Positions 1 through 9,527 of a stretch of 64,000 nucleotides of DNA are shown piece after piece. Numbering within the stretch: the stretch's first letter is position 1; the number at the start of each line of letters is the position of its first letter. The stretch covers positions 1 through 64,000 of the forward strand of contig JAQWNF010000014.1 in the NCBI GenBank assembly GCA_029246415.1. The letters are read 5' to 3'. The translations under genes and the position numbers were made by a program. The notes under the pieces are model-generated. The model was given only the letters and a program-made list of their open reading frames with translations, did no database searches and was not told the origin of the DNA. The stretch is from Glaciecola sp. (GTDB lineage: Bacteria > Pseudomonadota > Gammaproteobacteria > Enterobacterales > Alteromonadaceae).

Positions 1-32
1 AACTTACTATCATAACAACGAGAATATTTCCC

Positions 33-818
33 ATGGCGATGAATTACGTACCTTTAGATAAAGCCGTACACAAAGATATAAAACTATCTACTAAAAACGA
101 TTTTGCATTTACGCAAAACACTCACCTAGCCGCTGCTTCAATCCGTGAATTCGCTGCACTAGCTGGCGCTATTCCAATGGTTTTTATCAAAGATGAACAA
201 ACTGGCAATCACCATACAGTGTGTATGTTAGGTATCGAAAAAGAATCTAACCTATTTTTTGCTGAAGGTCGCTGGCAGGCACCGCAAGTACCAATGAATA
301 TTCAACGTTACCCATTTGATATCCGTCCTGATAATGGCAATTTAGGTGTATTTATTGATGATGCGTCTGAGTTAATCACTGATGATGGTGCGCCATTATT
401 TACTGCTGAAGGCGAAGCTGCCGATTTATTAAAAAATCGCCTAGAGTTTTTGGACTTCTTAGCTAACTCGGAGCGTTTAACGCAAGAGTTCATTACTAAA
501 GTAGTTGAGCTAGACCTGTTAACAGAAATTGAAATTCGCATGGTTACTGATGCCGGCGAACGTCGTGCCATTACGGGCATGTTAAGCATCGATGAAAACA
601 AATTGTTTAACTTGCCCGACGAAGAGATCTTAACTTTACACAAGAAAGGTTTCTCTGGGGCTATATATGCATTAATGATGTCTTTAAGTCAGCTTAACCG
701 TTTAGTTGAGTTGTCGAACAAGACTGACAAGCCAATTCGTTCATTACAAATTGTTAATTTAGCTGCCGAAGCTGCTGCAAAAGCAAAAGCAGAAAAAGAA
801 GCTGCTGAGAAAGCATAA
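33..818 (+). CDS. SapC family protein
   Basis: The 261-residue product resembles the SapC family, named after a Campylobacter S-layer locus protein and common in Alteromonadales and Caulobacterales. The biochemical role is not established. The family-like opening NYVPLDKAVHKD lies at residues 4-15, and no signal peptide or membrane segment is visible. The last 20 or so residues are an Ala/Lys/Glu-rich helical tail (AAEAAAKAKAEKEAAEKA). The start could be the ATG at 33 or the one at 39; GAGAA lies 5' of the first. In related bacteria SapC genes often neighbour tryptophan halogenase or TonB receptor genes, but the upstream side is outside the window. A terminator follows, so it is the last gene of its transcript. 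Confidence 0.8.
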   Translation: MAMNYVPLDKAVHKDIKLSTKNDFAFTQNTHLAAASIREFAALAGAIPMVFIKDEQTGNHHTVCMLGIEKESNLFFAEGRWQAPQVPMNIQRYPFDIRPDNGNLGVFIDDASELITDDGAPLFTAEGEAADLLKNRLEFLDFLANSERLTQEFITKVVELDLLTEIEIRMVTDAGERRAITGMLSIDENKLFNLPDEEILTLHKKGFSGAIYALMMSLSQLNRLVELSNKTDKPIRSLQIVNLAAEAAAKAKAEKEAAEKA

Positions 819-860
819 GCTGACCAGTCAAAACGACTAACTGCTTCATTTTGTTATTAA

Positions 861-893
861 AAAACCACTGCCTTTGAGCGGTGGTTTTTTTTT
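861..893 (+). terminator. Intrinsic terminator after the SapC gene
   Basis: An 8-bp stem (ACCACTGC with GCGGTGGT, one G-T pair) is followed by nine T residues, about 45 bases after the SapC stop codon. It separates that gene from the dcw cluster. Confidence 0.85.
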
Positions 894-962
894 GCCTTAG
901 TTCAGTCTGATTGCGACTGATCATTGAGATAACCTTACGGGCTTTTTATTTGTTTATTTGTG

Positions 963-991
963 TTGACGTGGATCAGATTAGGCAATAAACT
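963..991 (+). promoter_or_regulatory. Probable mra promoter (sigma-70 type)
   Basis: TTGACG (963-968) and TAAACT (986-991) are separated by 17 bases. Transcription would begin near 998, inside the MraZ boxes and about 155 bases before mraZ. The -35 is strong and the -10 is moderate. The rest of the 819-1155 gap holds the preceding terminator, the MraZ boxes and an untranslated leader; no other gene was seen. Confidence 0.6.
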
Positions 992-994
992 CAC

Positions 995-1024
995 AAAAGT
1001 GGGTAAAAGTGGCAAAAAGTGGAT
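995..1024 (+). promoter_or_regulatory. MraZ operator: three direct repeats
   Basis: Three consecutive 10-base repeats read AAAAGTGG followed by GT, CA and AT. Viewed as TGGNN units they fall at 1000, 1010 and 1020 with 5-base spacers. This is the arrangement known for MraZ sites (TGGGN repeats with 5-base spacers) in E. coli. They overlap the predicted transcription start, which fits repression by the first product of the operon. A further TGGAT at 969 sits about three helical turns upstream. Confidence 0.8.
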
Positions 1025-1155
1025 CATTTGAACATTTGAACATATGGACATGTAAATGATAAAAACCTGTGACCAAAACACAATAATACTAATCTTCCAC
1101 CACGCCATCATTACCAATACGGAGTTTCAATAATACTAAAAAAAAGGGTCTTGGA

Positions 1156-1614
1156 ATGTTCCGCGGCGCAAATGCAATCAATCTAGATGTCAAAGGCAGG
1201 GTGGCTATACCAACACGGTATCGTCAGTCATTGCTAGATGATTGTGCCGGGCGTTTGGTGTGTACCATTGATACTGTACAAAGTTGTTTGTTACTTTACC
1301 CACTACATGAATGGGAAGAAATCGAGTTAAAACTCCAAAAACTTTCCACCACAAATCCCCATGAACGCCGTATTCGTCGCCTTTTGCTTGGTTATGCCAT
1401 GGAAGGTGATATGGATAAAAATGGTCGTTTTCATCTCTCTACTCCACTGCGCCAGCACGCTAAACTAGATAAGCAAATTATGCTAGTTGGGCAATTAAAT
1501 AAATTTGAAATTTGGGATGCTGATGTTTGGCAACAACAAATTGAACAAGATATTCAGACTGAACAGCAAGGTGATTTTGAGCTAACCGAACGCTTACAGG
1601 ACTTCTCACTATGA
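1156..1614 (+). CDS. mraZ: Transcriptional regulator MraZ
   Basis: MraZ is a DNA-binding repressor of the dcw operon with a tandem swapped-hairpin (AbrB-like) fold. The product is 152 residues, the same length as in E. coli. Both repeats show the family's D-x3-R signature: DVKGR near residue 10 and DKNGR near residue 95. It opens the cluster, overlaps rsmH by 4 bases (ATGA), and lies about 130 bases downstream of three matching operator repeats, so autoregulation is very likely. Confidence 0.97.
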   Translation: MFRGANAINLDVKGRVAIPTRYRQSLLDDCAGRLVCTIDTVQSCLLLYPLHEWEEIELKLQKLSTTNPHERRIRRLLLGYAMEGDMDKNGRFHLSTPLRQHAKLDKQIMLVGQLNKFEIWDADVWQQQIEQDIQTEQQGDFELTERLQDFSL

Positions 1615-2543
1615 TGGATCCCGCTCACACGTCGGTGCTATTGCACGAATCAATTGCAGGTTTAGATATTAAACCTGATGGCGTCTATATCGACGCGACT
1701 TTTGGCCGAGGTGGGCACTCTAGTCATATACTTAAGGCGCTAGGTAATGACGGAAAGTTGATTGCTTTCGATCGCGATCCTAGTGCTATCAAAGCAGCAG
1801 AACGATTCCAAAGCAATCCTAGCTTCTCCATTGTACATAGTGCCTTTGCACAAATGGATGACGTATCGCCAACGAATGAGTTACATGGTCAAGTTGACGG
1901 TATTTTGATGGATTTAGGCGTGTCTTCGCCGCAGTTAGACGAATCCGATCGCGGTTTTAGTTTTTTGCGAGATGGACCGTTAGATATGCGTATGGATACA
2001 AGCTCTGGGCATAGCGCTGCTGAGTGGTTGATGTATGCGGAAGAGCAAGATATTGCGCAGGTAATTAAAGAGTTTGGTGAAGAAAAATTTGGTAAACGTA
2101 TCGCTCATGCGATTGTTAATACTCGTGTGCATACCCCGATCACACATACTCTTCAGTTAGCTAAAATCATTGCTGATGCAATGCCAGTTAAAGATAAACA
2201 TAAACACCCTGCCACACGTGCTTTCCAGGGAATTCGTATTTATATCAATAGCGAATTAGACCAATTACGTGATGGCTTAAAAGCGGCAGTGAAATTGTTA
2301 AAACCAGGTGGCCGACTAACTGTTATCAGCTTTCATTCATTAGAAGATCGCATGGTAAAACGTTTTATGCGCGAGCAAAGTAAAGGCAAGCAAGTCCCCC
2401 ATAATATGCCTGTTATGCAATCAGTGATCGATGCTGACAAAGTGCTTAAACTAGTAGGCAAAGCGACTAAACCGAGTGGCGATGAAATCGCACGAAATCC
2501 ACGAGCACGGAGTTCGGTGCTGCGGGTGGCAGAAAAACTATGA
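1611..2543 (+). CDS. rsmH: 16S rRNA (cytosine(1402)-N(4))-methyltransferase RsmH
   Basis: RsmH transfers a methyl group from S-adenosylmethionine to N4 of C1402 in 16S rRNA, at the ribosomal P site. The 310 residues match the usual length (313 in E. coli). Family segments include TSVLLHE near the N-terminus, the SAM-binding stretch [14 protein letters not shown] (about residues 28-41), GVSSPQLDE and [14 protein letters not shown] codons at 1611 and 1614 are both possible; the first overlaps the mraZ stop as ATGA. The 3' end overlaps ftsL by 4 bases, which suggests coupled translation. Confidence 0.97.
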   Translation: MMDPAHTSVLLHESIAGLDIKPDGVYIDATFGRGGHSSHILKALGNDGKLIAFDRDPSAIKAAERFQSNPSFSIVHSAFAQMDDVSPTNELHGQVDGILMDLGVSSPQLDESDRGFSFLRDGPLDMRMDTSSGHSAAEWLMYAEEQDIAQVIKEFGEEKFGKRIAHAIVNTRVHTPITHTLQLAKIIADAMPVKDKHKHPATRAFQGIRIYINSELDQLRDGLKAAVKLLKPGGRLTVISFHSLEDRMVKRFMREQSKGKQVPHNMPVMQSVIDADKVLKLVGKATKPSGDEIARNPRARSSVLRVAEKL

Positions 2544-2854
2544 CGCCTCAACGCGCGAGTTTAGTGGATATTATGTTAACGGATTTGACCCGCAATTTTA
2601 TGCGGGTTTTGTTGTTTTTAGCTGTTATGGCAACGGCCTATGGTGTCGTCCTCAGTGCGCAGCATAATCGCCAGCTTTCAATTGAAGTAGAAGCCTTGAT
2701 GCAAGAGCAAGACCGATTAGATGTTGAGTGGAGACATTTAGTTTTAGAACAAAGCGCGTTGACTGAACACAACCGAATTGAAACTTTAGTAAATAAGAAA
2801 TTAAACATGAAGCGTCCCGATGCGGATAGTGAGATTGTGGTGAAAATCGAATGA
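2540..2854 (+). CDS. ftsL: Cell division protein FtsL
   Basis: FtsL is a small bitopic divisome protein that joins FtsB and FtsQ and helps activate the FtsWI synthase. The product is 104 residues: a short cytoplasmic N-terminus, one transmembrane helix at about residues 17-37, and a periplasmic leucine-zipper-like coiled coil with heptad hydrophobics (about 40-90). Sequence conservation in this family is low, so identification rests on topology and position. It overlaps both rsmH and ftsI by 4 bases. Confidence 0.9.
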   Translation: MTPQRASLVDIMLTDLTRNFMRVLLFLAVMATAYGVVLSAQHNRQLSIEVEALMQEQDRLDVEWRHLVLEQSALTEHNRIETLVNKKLNMKRPDADSEIVVKIE

Positions 2855-4587
2855 CCAAACAAGCTAAAGCTGAACAAAAGCAACAACAAACGCCAACCAC
2901 TGTGTATTGGCGTTTTGTGTTTGTTGTAATTTGTATTTGTTTAGTGTTTACCGGGATCGGTGTTCGCGCAGCATATATTCAGGTTATCGAACCCGATCAA
3001 CTGATTAAACAAGGCGATAACCGAACTAAGCGAGTGCGCGAAGCGGCTGCTCATCGCGGCTTGATCATGGATCGCAACGGTCAAGAGCTCGCAGTGAGCA
3101 TTCCAGTACAAGCGATTTATGCCGATCCTAAAATCATCGCTCAACAAAATTCACTTGATGATGTACGTCGTTGGGATGCTTTAGCGAAAGTATTAAAAAA
3201 TGACACTCAAGCGTTAATGGCCAAAGTCAGTAACCCCAAACGCCGTTTTGTGTATTTGCAGCGCCAAGTCACACCTGCAATGGCAAATTATGTGGATGAA
3301 CTGGATATCCCTGGTGTGTATCTACGCGATGAGTCTCGTCGTTATTATCCTTCTGGTGAAGTATCTGCCCACGTCATTGGTTTTACGAATGTCGATGATA
3401 AAGGCATCGAAGGGATCGAATATTTGTTTAACGAATATTTAACCGGTACACCGGATAGACGCTATATTCGTCGTGATGGCAAAGGTCGTCAAATTGAATT
3501 GTTAAAAGAAAAAGAAGGCAAAAAAGCCAGTGATTTGGTACTAACCATCGACCAACGCATACAGGCGCTTGCTTACAAAGAAATCAAAAAAGCCTTGACG
3601 GTATATCAAGCACGTTCTGCATCTGCACTCGTCATTGATGTAGAAACGGCAGAAGTCCTTGCGATGGTAAACGGACCTTCTTACAACCCAAACAATCGTA
3701 AAAATACAGGTGCACATCGCATTCGCAACCGTGTGGTGACAGATGCATTTGAGCCTGGTTCATCAGTAAAGCCTTTGGCTGTACTAAGTGCATTAGAATT
3801 CGGCGCGATCAAGAAAGGAGACATCATCGACACCAATCCAGGTTGGATGCGCTTAGGCGGAAGTCGGGTACAAGACAGCCGAAATTACGGTGAATTAGAT
3901 TTACGCAGTATTATTCAAAAATCAAGCAACATGGGTACAACCAAACTGGCGTTATCTGTACCTAAAGAGTTTTTACTTGATACGTATTACAACATGGGCT
4001 TGATGTCTGATACTGGTATGAGTTTATTAGGCGAAAGCGCGGGATTATTTCATGAACGAAGTCGTTGGTCAGACTTTGAATTAGCGACTTTGTCATTTGG
4101 CTATGGTCTCTCTGTGACGACAGCACAATTAGGTCGCATGTATACGACACTCGCTAATGGTGGTGCAAACCGAGAGTTAACCATTATTAAAAATGGGCAA
4201 AAGAAACCTGCCGAACAAGTATTTAGTGCACACCATACCCAAGCCGTCCTAGAAATGATGGAAAGTGTGACACAACCAGGTGGCTCAGGAACCAAAGCAG
4301 CCGTAGCAGGATATCGAGTTGCCGGTAAAACGGGAACTAGTCGAAAAGCGATTGCCGGTGGTTACGGTGATAATTATGTCAATATATTTGCTGGAGTTGC
4401 ACCAGTTTCTGATCCTCAGATTGTTGTCGTTGTGCTAATCAATGAACCTGGTGGCGACTTATATTATGCAGGGGATACCGCAGCTCCGGTATTTTCAAAA
4501 ATTATGGGAGGCGCATTGCAGTTATTGAATGTTGCTCCTGATGGTTTAGAAGCAACGAACGTTGCCAATCTCACGTTTAATCAATAA
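2851..4587 (+). CDS. ftsI: Peptidoglycan D,D-transpeptidase FtsI (PBP3)
   Basis: FtsI cross-links septal peptidoglycan as the class B penicillin-binding partner of FtsW. The 578 residues comprise an N-terminal transmembrane helix (about 20-42), a dimerisation/pedestal domain and a C-terminal transpeptidase domain. The catalytic motifs are intact: SSVK with Ser304 and Lys307, SSN at 358-360, and KTGT at 493-496. It starts 4 bases inside ftsL. In most gammaproteobacteria murE follows, but here murF starts only 10 bases after the stop codon. Confidence 0.97.
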   Translation: MTKQAKAEQKQQQTPTTVYWRFVFVVICICLVFTGIGVRAAYIQVIEPDQLIKQGDNRTKRVREAAAHRGLIMDRNGQELAVSIPVQAIYADPKIIAQQNSLDDVRRWDALAKVLKNDTQALMAKVSNPKRRFVYLQRQVTPAMANYVDELDIPGVYLRDESRRYYPSGEVSAHVIGFTNVDDKGIEGIEYLFNEYLTGTPDRRYIRRDGKGRQIELLKEKEGKKASDLVLTIDQRIQALAYKEIKKALTVYQARSASALVIDVETAEVLAMVNGPSYNPNNRKNTGAHRIRNRVVTDAFEPGSSVKPLAVLSALEFGAIKKGDIIDTNPGWMRLGGSRVQDSRNYGELDLRSIIQKSSNMGTTKLALSVPKEFLLDTYYNMGLMSDTGMSLLGESAGLFHERSRWSDFELATLSFGYGLSVTTAQLGRMYTTLANGGANRELTIIKNGQKKPAEQVFSAHHTQAVLEMMESVTQPGGSGTKAAVAGYRVAGKTGTSRKAIAGGYGDNYVNIFAGVAPVSDPQIVVVVLINEPGGDLYYAGDTAAPVFSKIMGGALQLLNVAPDGLEATNVANLTFNQ

Positions 4588-4597
4588 GGTAAAGCTC

Positions 4598-6007
4598 ATG
4601 ATTAATTTATCATTATCGGATATTGCCCAGCAAGTTAACGGAACCTTAAGTGGTGAGGATCTTGTTGTTAGTGGAGCATCAACTGATACCCGCGCAATAG
4701 CGCAAAATGATTTGTTCATCGCCTTAGTGGGTCCTAATTTCAACGGTCATATATTTGCCAATGAAGCCCGTCAAAAAGGGGCGATTGCGATTATTGCTTC
4801 TGAGCCTGTGGCTGCGCATATGCCGGTTATTTTAGTTGAAGACACGAAAGTCGCATTGGGCCAACTCGGCGCATACGTTAAACAACAAGTGAATCCTAAA
4901 ACCGTAGGCATAACTGGTAGTTCAGGCAAAACAACCGTAAAAGAAATGACCACTGCCATCTTGGAACAATGTGGCAGTGTCCTAGCAACAGCGGGTAACT
5001 TTAATAATGATATTGGCGTACCACTTACCTTATTACGATTAGAGCCACAGCATGAATTTGCAGTGATCGAAATGGGTGCAAATCATTTAGGTGAAATTGC
5101 TTATACCACAAATTTAGTTAAGCCTGATGTAGCCACAATCGTGAATGCTGCGGCGTCACATTTAGAAGGCTTCGGTAGTTTGTTTGGTGTTGCGCGCGCC
5201 AAAAGTGAAATATTTAAAGGCCTTGATAAAACAGGCACCGCTTTACTCAATTACGATTCTCAGTTTTATGATTTTTGGCAGGGTAAGTTAACTAATGAGT
5301 TTATTTACTCTTTCTCGCTCGAAGCTAAACCAGGCGGCAAAGCAGATTATACCGCGTCACAAGTGGACTTGGCTTTCAATGGTTGTGCACATTTTATCAT
5401 GCACACTCCTATTGGTGAAATGAACATCGGATTAACTATTCCAGGTATGCATAACGTTAGTAACGCCCTTCTGGCTGCTGCTTTGGCGATAAACGTAGGT
5501 GCGAGTTTAGAAAATGTTCGCGACGGATTAGCAACAATGAAAAACGTCAAAGGGCGTTTGGATGTCAAACAATTATCTGAACAAGTCCGCGTTTTGGATG
5601 ATTCTTATAATGCTAATGTGGCCTCGGTAACAGCAGCTATTAGGCTATTAGCTAGTTACCAAGGACGCAGGATCTTAGTGCTTGGCGATATGGCAGAATT
5701 AGGCGATAAAGCTCGCCACTACCATGAGGAAGTCGGAGAGTTAGCGAAACAAGAGGGCATTGATATGCTCTATACCTTGGGCGTACTCAGTCAAAGCGCA
5801 AGTTCTGTATATGGCGCTCATGGACAACATTTTTCAGAGATAGAGCCTTTGTTAGCAGCTCTATATACCGAGTTACAAGCCATAGATGAAGATATTACCA
5901 TTTTGGTTAAAGGCTCACGTTCTGCTCGTATGGAACGCGTTGTTAAAGCATTGGAGGAATCCCCTGTGGGAAAGCTTGATCGCTCAAGGAGGCAACTCGC
6001 ATGTTGA
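4598..6007 (+). CDS. murF: UDP-N-acetylmuramoyl-tripeptide--D-alanyl-D-alanine ligase MurF
   Basis: MurF uses ATP to add D-Ala-D-Ala to the UDP-MurNAc-tripeptide, the last cytoplasmic step of precursor synthesis. With the ATG at 4598 it has 469 residues. The ATP loop [10 protein letters not shown] is at about residues 104-113, followed by [10 protein letters not shown] and the [10 protein letters not shown] segment typical of MurF. An in-frame ATG at 4562 lies inside ftsI and would add 12 unrelated residues; the later ATG follows AAGG and is preferred. The gene overlaps mraY by 7 bases. It is the only Mur ligase in this cluster. Confidence 0.96.
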   Translation: MINLSLSDIAQQVNGTLSGEDLVVSGASTDTRAIAQNDLFIALVGPNFNGHIFANEARQKGAIAIIASEPVAAHMPVILVEDTKVALGQLGAYVKQQVNPKTVGITGSSGKTTVKEMTTAILEQCGSVLATAGNFNNDIGVPLTLLRLEPQHEFAVIEMGANHLGEIAYTTNLVKPDVATIVNAAASHLEGFGSLFGVARAKSEIFKGLDKTGTALLNYDSQFYDFWQGKLTNEFIYSFSLEAKPGGKADYTASQVDLAFNGCAHFIMHTPIGEMNIGLTIPGMHNVSNALLAAALAINVGASLENVRDGLATMKNVKGRLDVKQLSEQVRVLDDSYNANVASVTAAIRLLASYQGRRILVLGDMAELGDKARHYHEEVGELAKQEGIDMLYTLGVLSQSASSVYGAHGQHFSEIEPLLAALYTELQAIDEDITILVKGSRSARMERVVKALEESPVGKLDRSRRQLAC

Positions 6008-7083
6008 TACTATTAACTAATTGGTTAATACAACTGGATATCGGTTTTAGTGTACTTAACTACCTGACTCTAAGAAGTATCCTTGCGACATTAACATCAT
6101 TGTTAATGGCAATCTTCATTGGGCCAAAAATGATTCTTTGGTTGCAGCGTTTACAAATCGGACAAACTGTTCGAGATGATGGACCTGAATCACATTTACA
6201 AAAAATGGGTACACCGACCATGGGTGGCGTGCTTATTTTAGCGGCTATTAGTGTCAGTGTGTTGTTATGGGCTGACTTAACCAATAAATATGTATGGGTC
6301 ACGTTAGCGGTGTTACTTGGGTATGGCATCGTAGGGTTTGTCGATGATTATCGCAAGGTCGTACGCAAAGATGCAAAAGGCTTAATTGCGCGTTGGAAAT
6401 ATTTTTGGCAAACGATTATCGCTTTAGCAGTAGCTGTGTATTTGTACTCAACAACCACACAAGCTGAGGAAACCATGCTAGTGGTACCATTTTTCAAAGA
6501 TGTCTTGCCACAACTAGGATTGATGTATTTAGCACTTGTGTATTTTACCGTTGTAGGGACAAGTAATGCCGTTAATTTAACTGATGGGTTGGATGGGTTA
6601 GCCATTGTACCTGTGATATTAGTTGCCGGCGCATTAGCTATATTTGCGTATGTTACGGGTAATGTAAATTTCTCTGAATATTTGCATATTCCACATATTC
6701 CTCAGGCCAGCGAACTAGTCATTATTTGTGGAGCTATGATCGGAGCGGGGCTCGGATTTTTATGGTTCAACGCTTATCCCGCTCAAGTATTTATGGGTGA
6801 TGTAGGCTCGTTAGCGTTAGGGGGCACGTTGGGTATTATCGCCGTGCTCGTTCGCCAAGAAATCGTACTCGTGATCATGGGTGGAATATTTGTTATTGAA
6901 ACATTGTCGGTCATCATCCAAGTAGGTTCATTTAAGTTACGCGGTAAGCGGGTGTTCAGAATGGCTCCGATTCATCATCATTTTGAATTAAAAGGCTGGC
7001 CAGAGCCAAAAGTGATTGTGCGCTTCTGGATCATTTCATTGATTTTAGTTTTGGTTGGATTAGCAACCTTAAAACTAAGATAA
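6001..7083 (+). CDS. mraY: Phospho-N-acetylmuramoyl-pentapeptide-transferase MraY
   Basis: MraY moves phospho-MurNAc-pentapeptide onto undecaprenyl phosphate to make lipid I at the inner membrane. It has 360 residues, as in E. coli, and about ten membrane helices. Conserved segments include [15 protein letters not shown], the [10 protein letters not shown] aspartate motif, [12 protein letters not shown], and [13 protein letters not shown] near the C-terminus. The start overlaps the end of murF. murD normally follows; here only 28 bases separate the gene from ftsW. Confidence 0.97.
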   Translation: MLILLTNWLIQLDIGFSVLNYLTLRSILATLTSLLMAIFIGPKMILWLQRLQIGQTVRDDGPESHLQKMGTPTMGGVLILAAISVSVLLWADLTNKYVWVTLAVLLGYGIVGFVDDYRKVVRKDAKGLIARWKYFWQTIIALAVAVYLYSTTTQAEETMLVVPFFKDVLPQLGLMYLALVYFTVVGTSNAVNLTDGLDGLAIVPVILVAGALAIFAYVTGNVNFSEYLHIPHIPQASELVIICGAMIGAGLGFLWFNAYPAQVFMGDVGSLALGGTLGIIAVLVRQEIVLVIMGGIFVIETLSVIIQVGSFKLRGKRVFRMAPIHHHFELKGWPEPKVIVRFWIISLILVLVGLATLKLR

Positions 7084-7111
7084 ACAGGGTATACAAGGTA
7101 AAAAGATAAAT

Positions 7112-8458
7112 ATGAGTTTTGCGACCACTTCCAATTTACAAGCGATGTTTGCTGCGCGACATGATACCGCGCAGGTACAAATACGCATGTATGATCTTGG
7201 ACTGGTCATGGTCGCATTAGCCCTGGTGGCACTCGGAATTATTATGGTGGCATCAGCGTCAATGCCTGAAGGTATCGCTAAGTACAATAATCAATACTTC
7301 TTCATTATCCGCCATGTGATTTTTAGTTGTATGGCGTTGATCACTGCACTGTTTGTGTTAATGATCCCCATTAGTTGGTGGCAGCGCTTTAATCCGTATC
7401 TACTCCTGTTAGCGTTTGGTTTGTTGGTCGCAGTACTATTAGTTGGTCGATCGGTAAATGGTGCTCAGCGCTGGTTAACCCTTGGACCGATAAACATCCA
7501 AGCTGCAGAACCGACAAAATTATTCTTTTTTTGTTTTTTAGCCGGATATTTAGAACGCAGATACGCAGAAGTCACCGAAAACATTAAAGGCTTTATCAAG
7601 CCCTTGATAGTATTTTTTGTGTTGGGTTTATGCTTGTGGTCACAACCTGATTTAGGCACGACTATAGTGATGTTTATTACTACCTTAGGGCTACTATTCT
7701 TAGCGGGTGCCAAATTATGGCAATTCATCGCATTGGTATTTACCGGGATAGTGCTGTTTGTCACTATGATTATTGTAGAAGAATATCGGATGCGTAGGAT
7801 CACTGCATTTTTAGATCCTTGGGCTGATCCATTTGGTACTGGCTATCAATTAACCCAGTCATTGATGGCATATGGACGAGGCGATTGGTTTGGCCAAGGA
7901 TTAGGTAACAGTGTGCAAAAGCTACAATTTTTACCTGAAGCGCACACCGATTTTATCGTAGCAATTATTGCAGAAGAATTAGGGTATATCGGGATCATTG
8001 TACTCCTAGGCCTAATTTTGACTATGGTCATCAAAGCTTTGTTTTTGGGTAATAGAGCATTGAAGGTACAAATGCCATTTGCAGCCTATTTGGCTTATGG
8101 CATCGGAATATGGTTTAGCTTTCAAACATTCGTCAATATCGGTGGCAGTGCCGGATTATTACCAACCAAAGGATTAACCTTGCCGTTAGTCAGCTATGGT
8201 GGTTCCAGTATGATCATTATGGCGATTGCCGTAGCATTATTAATTCGCATCGACTTTGAGGTGCGTTGTGCAACATTAGAAGCAGCGAATAAACTAACAT
8301 CAAAATCTAAATCAAAACGTAAATCAGCAAAAATCGCGAAACCAGTCAAAGCAACGAAACAAGCTGTTACAGACACTAAAGAAAATCATGCAGAAGCTAC
8401 AATAGATGAGATTGAGCTGGATCCTAATTATATTGATGAGGAGCCGCTGAATGCCTAA
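7112..8458 (+). CDS. ftsW: Septal peptidoglycan polymerase FtsW
   Basis: FtsW is the SEDS-family glycosyltransferase that polymerises septal glycan with FtsI. It has 448 residues and about ten transmembrane helices, with SEDS segments such as GAQRWL, EPTKL, FLPEAHTDFI, AEELG and the SYGGSS stretch. A hydrophilic tail from about residue 395 is first Lys/Ser-rich (SKSKSKRKSAK) and then acidic; this is longer than in E. coli FtsW (414 residues). The 3' end overlaps murG by 8 bases. Confidence 0.96.
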   Translation: MSFATTSNLQAMFAARHDTAQVQIRMYDLGLVMVALALVALGIIMVASASMPEGIAKYNNQYFFIIRHVIFSCMALITALFVLMIPISWWQRFNPYLLLLAFGLLVAVLLVGRSVNGAQRWLTLGPINIQAAEPTKLFFFCFLAGYLERRYAEVTENIKGFIKPLIVFFVLGLCLWSQPDLGTTIVMFITTLGLLFLAGAKLWQFIALVFTGIVLFVTMIIVEEYRMRRITAFLDPWADPFGTGYQLTQSLMAYGRGDWFGQGLGNSVQKLQFLPEAHTDFIVAIIAEELGYIGIIVLLGLILTMVIKALFLGNRALKVQMPFAAYLAYGIGIWFSFQTFVNIGGSAGLLPTKGLTLPLVSYGGSSMIIMAIAVALLIRIDFEVRCATLEAANKLTSKSKSKRKSAKIAKPVKATKQAVTDTKENHAEATIDEIELDPNYIDEEPLNA

Positions 8459-9527
8459 GTTACTGATCATGGCAGGTGGCACTGGTGGCCATATATTCCC
8501 TGGACTTGCGGTAGGCAAAGCCTTACGTGATGACGGCTGGGAGATTAATTGGCTAGGAACTGCTGATAAAATGGAAGCGACGATCGTGCCTAAACACGAT
8601 ATACCTCTTTATACCATTGCGGTTAAAGGTATTCGCGGGAATGGTATTTTACGCAAATTATCCTTACCAGTAATGCTGTTAAAAGCGGTTTATCAAGCTT
8701 ATAAACTCATGCTACAGATACAACCCGATGTGGTGTTAGGCATGGGTGGATACGCCAGCGGCCCAGGTGGTATTGCCGCTCGCATACAAGGTATTCCGTT
8801 AGTGTTACATGAACAAAATGCGGTTGCAGGCATGACCAATCGGTATTTAGCCAAAATTGCTAAGCGAGTATTGACGGGGTTTGCAAATACACCGTTTGGT
8901 ATTTCACCAGACAAAATTGAATGGGTAGGTAATCCAGTTCGTGCCGAGATAAGTGCAATTAAAGCCAGTTCAACAGTACCTGATGTGCCTAATATTTTAG
9001 TCGTCGGTGGCAGCTTAGGTGCACGGATACTCAACACTAGTTTACCGCAAATATTTGCAGATCTTGCTAAAGAGTTCCACTCCATGCAGATTGTCCATCA
9101 AGTGGGGCGTGGCAATGAATCAACTGTGAATGATGCATATACAACAAGCAAGATCAGTTCTTTAGTACAGTTGACGGTAACAGAATTTATTGATGATATG
9201 GCAAGTGCAATTGCACAAGCCGATATTATTATTTGCAGAGCAGGTGCGTTGACTGTCGCTGAAGTTGCTTGCGCAGGTCGAGTTGCCTGTTTTGTACCAC
9301 TTCCAAGTGCAGTTGATGATCATCAAACCGCGAATGCTAAAACATTAAGTGAATATGGTGGAGCAATTTTATGTCCGCAATCACAACTTCCTGATTTAGG
9401 AAATACCCTTAGTCAATTACTCTCAGTGCCCGCAGACCGAATTAAAATGGCACAGCGTGCCAATCAATTAGCTAAGCCTGATGCAACTGAGAAAGTGTGT
9501 ACTATTATTAAGGAGATCGCGGCATGA
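8451..9527 (+). CDS. murG: UDP-GlcNAc:lipid I N-acetylglucosaminyltransferase MurG
   Basis: MurG converts lipid I to lipid II at the cytoplasmic face of the membrane. The 358 residues form a two-domain GT-B glycosyltransferase. The N-terminal loop GGTGGHIFPGLAVGKAL is at about residues 8-24, GGSLGA marks the linker region, and CRAGALTVAE lies in the UDP-GlcNAc-binding C-terminal domain. It overlaps ftsW by 8 bases and ddlB by 4 bases (ATGA), so no room remains for the murC gene that often lies between murG and ddlB. Confidence 0.97.
   Translation: MPKLLIMAGGTGGHIFPGLAVGKALRDDGWEINWLGTADKMEATIVPKHDIPLYTIAVKGIRGNGILRKLSLPVMLLKAVYQAYKLMLQIQPDVVLGMGGYASGPGGIAARIQGIPLVLHEQNAVAGMTNRYLAKIAKRVLTGFANTPFGISPDKIEWVGNPVRAEISAIKASSTVPDVPNILVVGGSLGARILNTSLPQIFADLAKEFHSMQIVHQVGRGNESTVNDAYTTSKISSLVQLTVTEFIDDMASAIAQADIIICRAGALTVAEVACAGRVACFVPLPSAVDDHQTANAKTLSEYGGAILCPQSQLPDLGNTLSQLLSVPADRIKMAQRANQLAKPDATEKVCTIIKEIAA

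Noticed and set aside
4562-4597. Earlier in-frame start for murF
   Set aside because: It lies inside ftsI, adds 12 residues unlike the family, and lacks a ribosome site; the ATG at 4598 has AAGG upstream.
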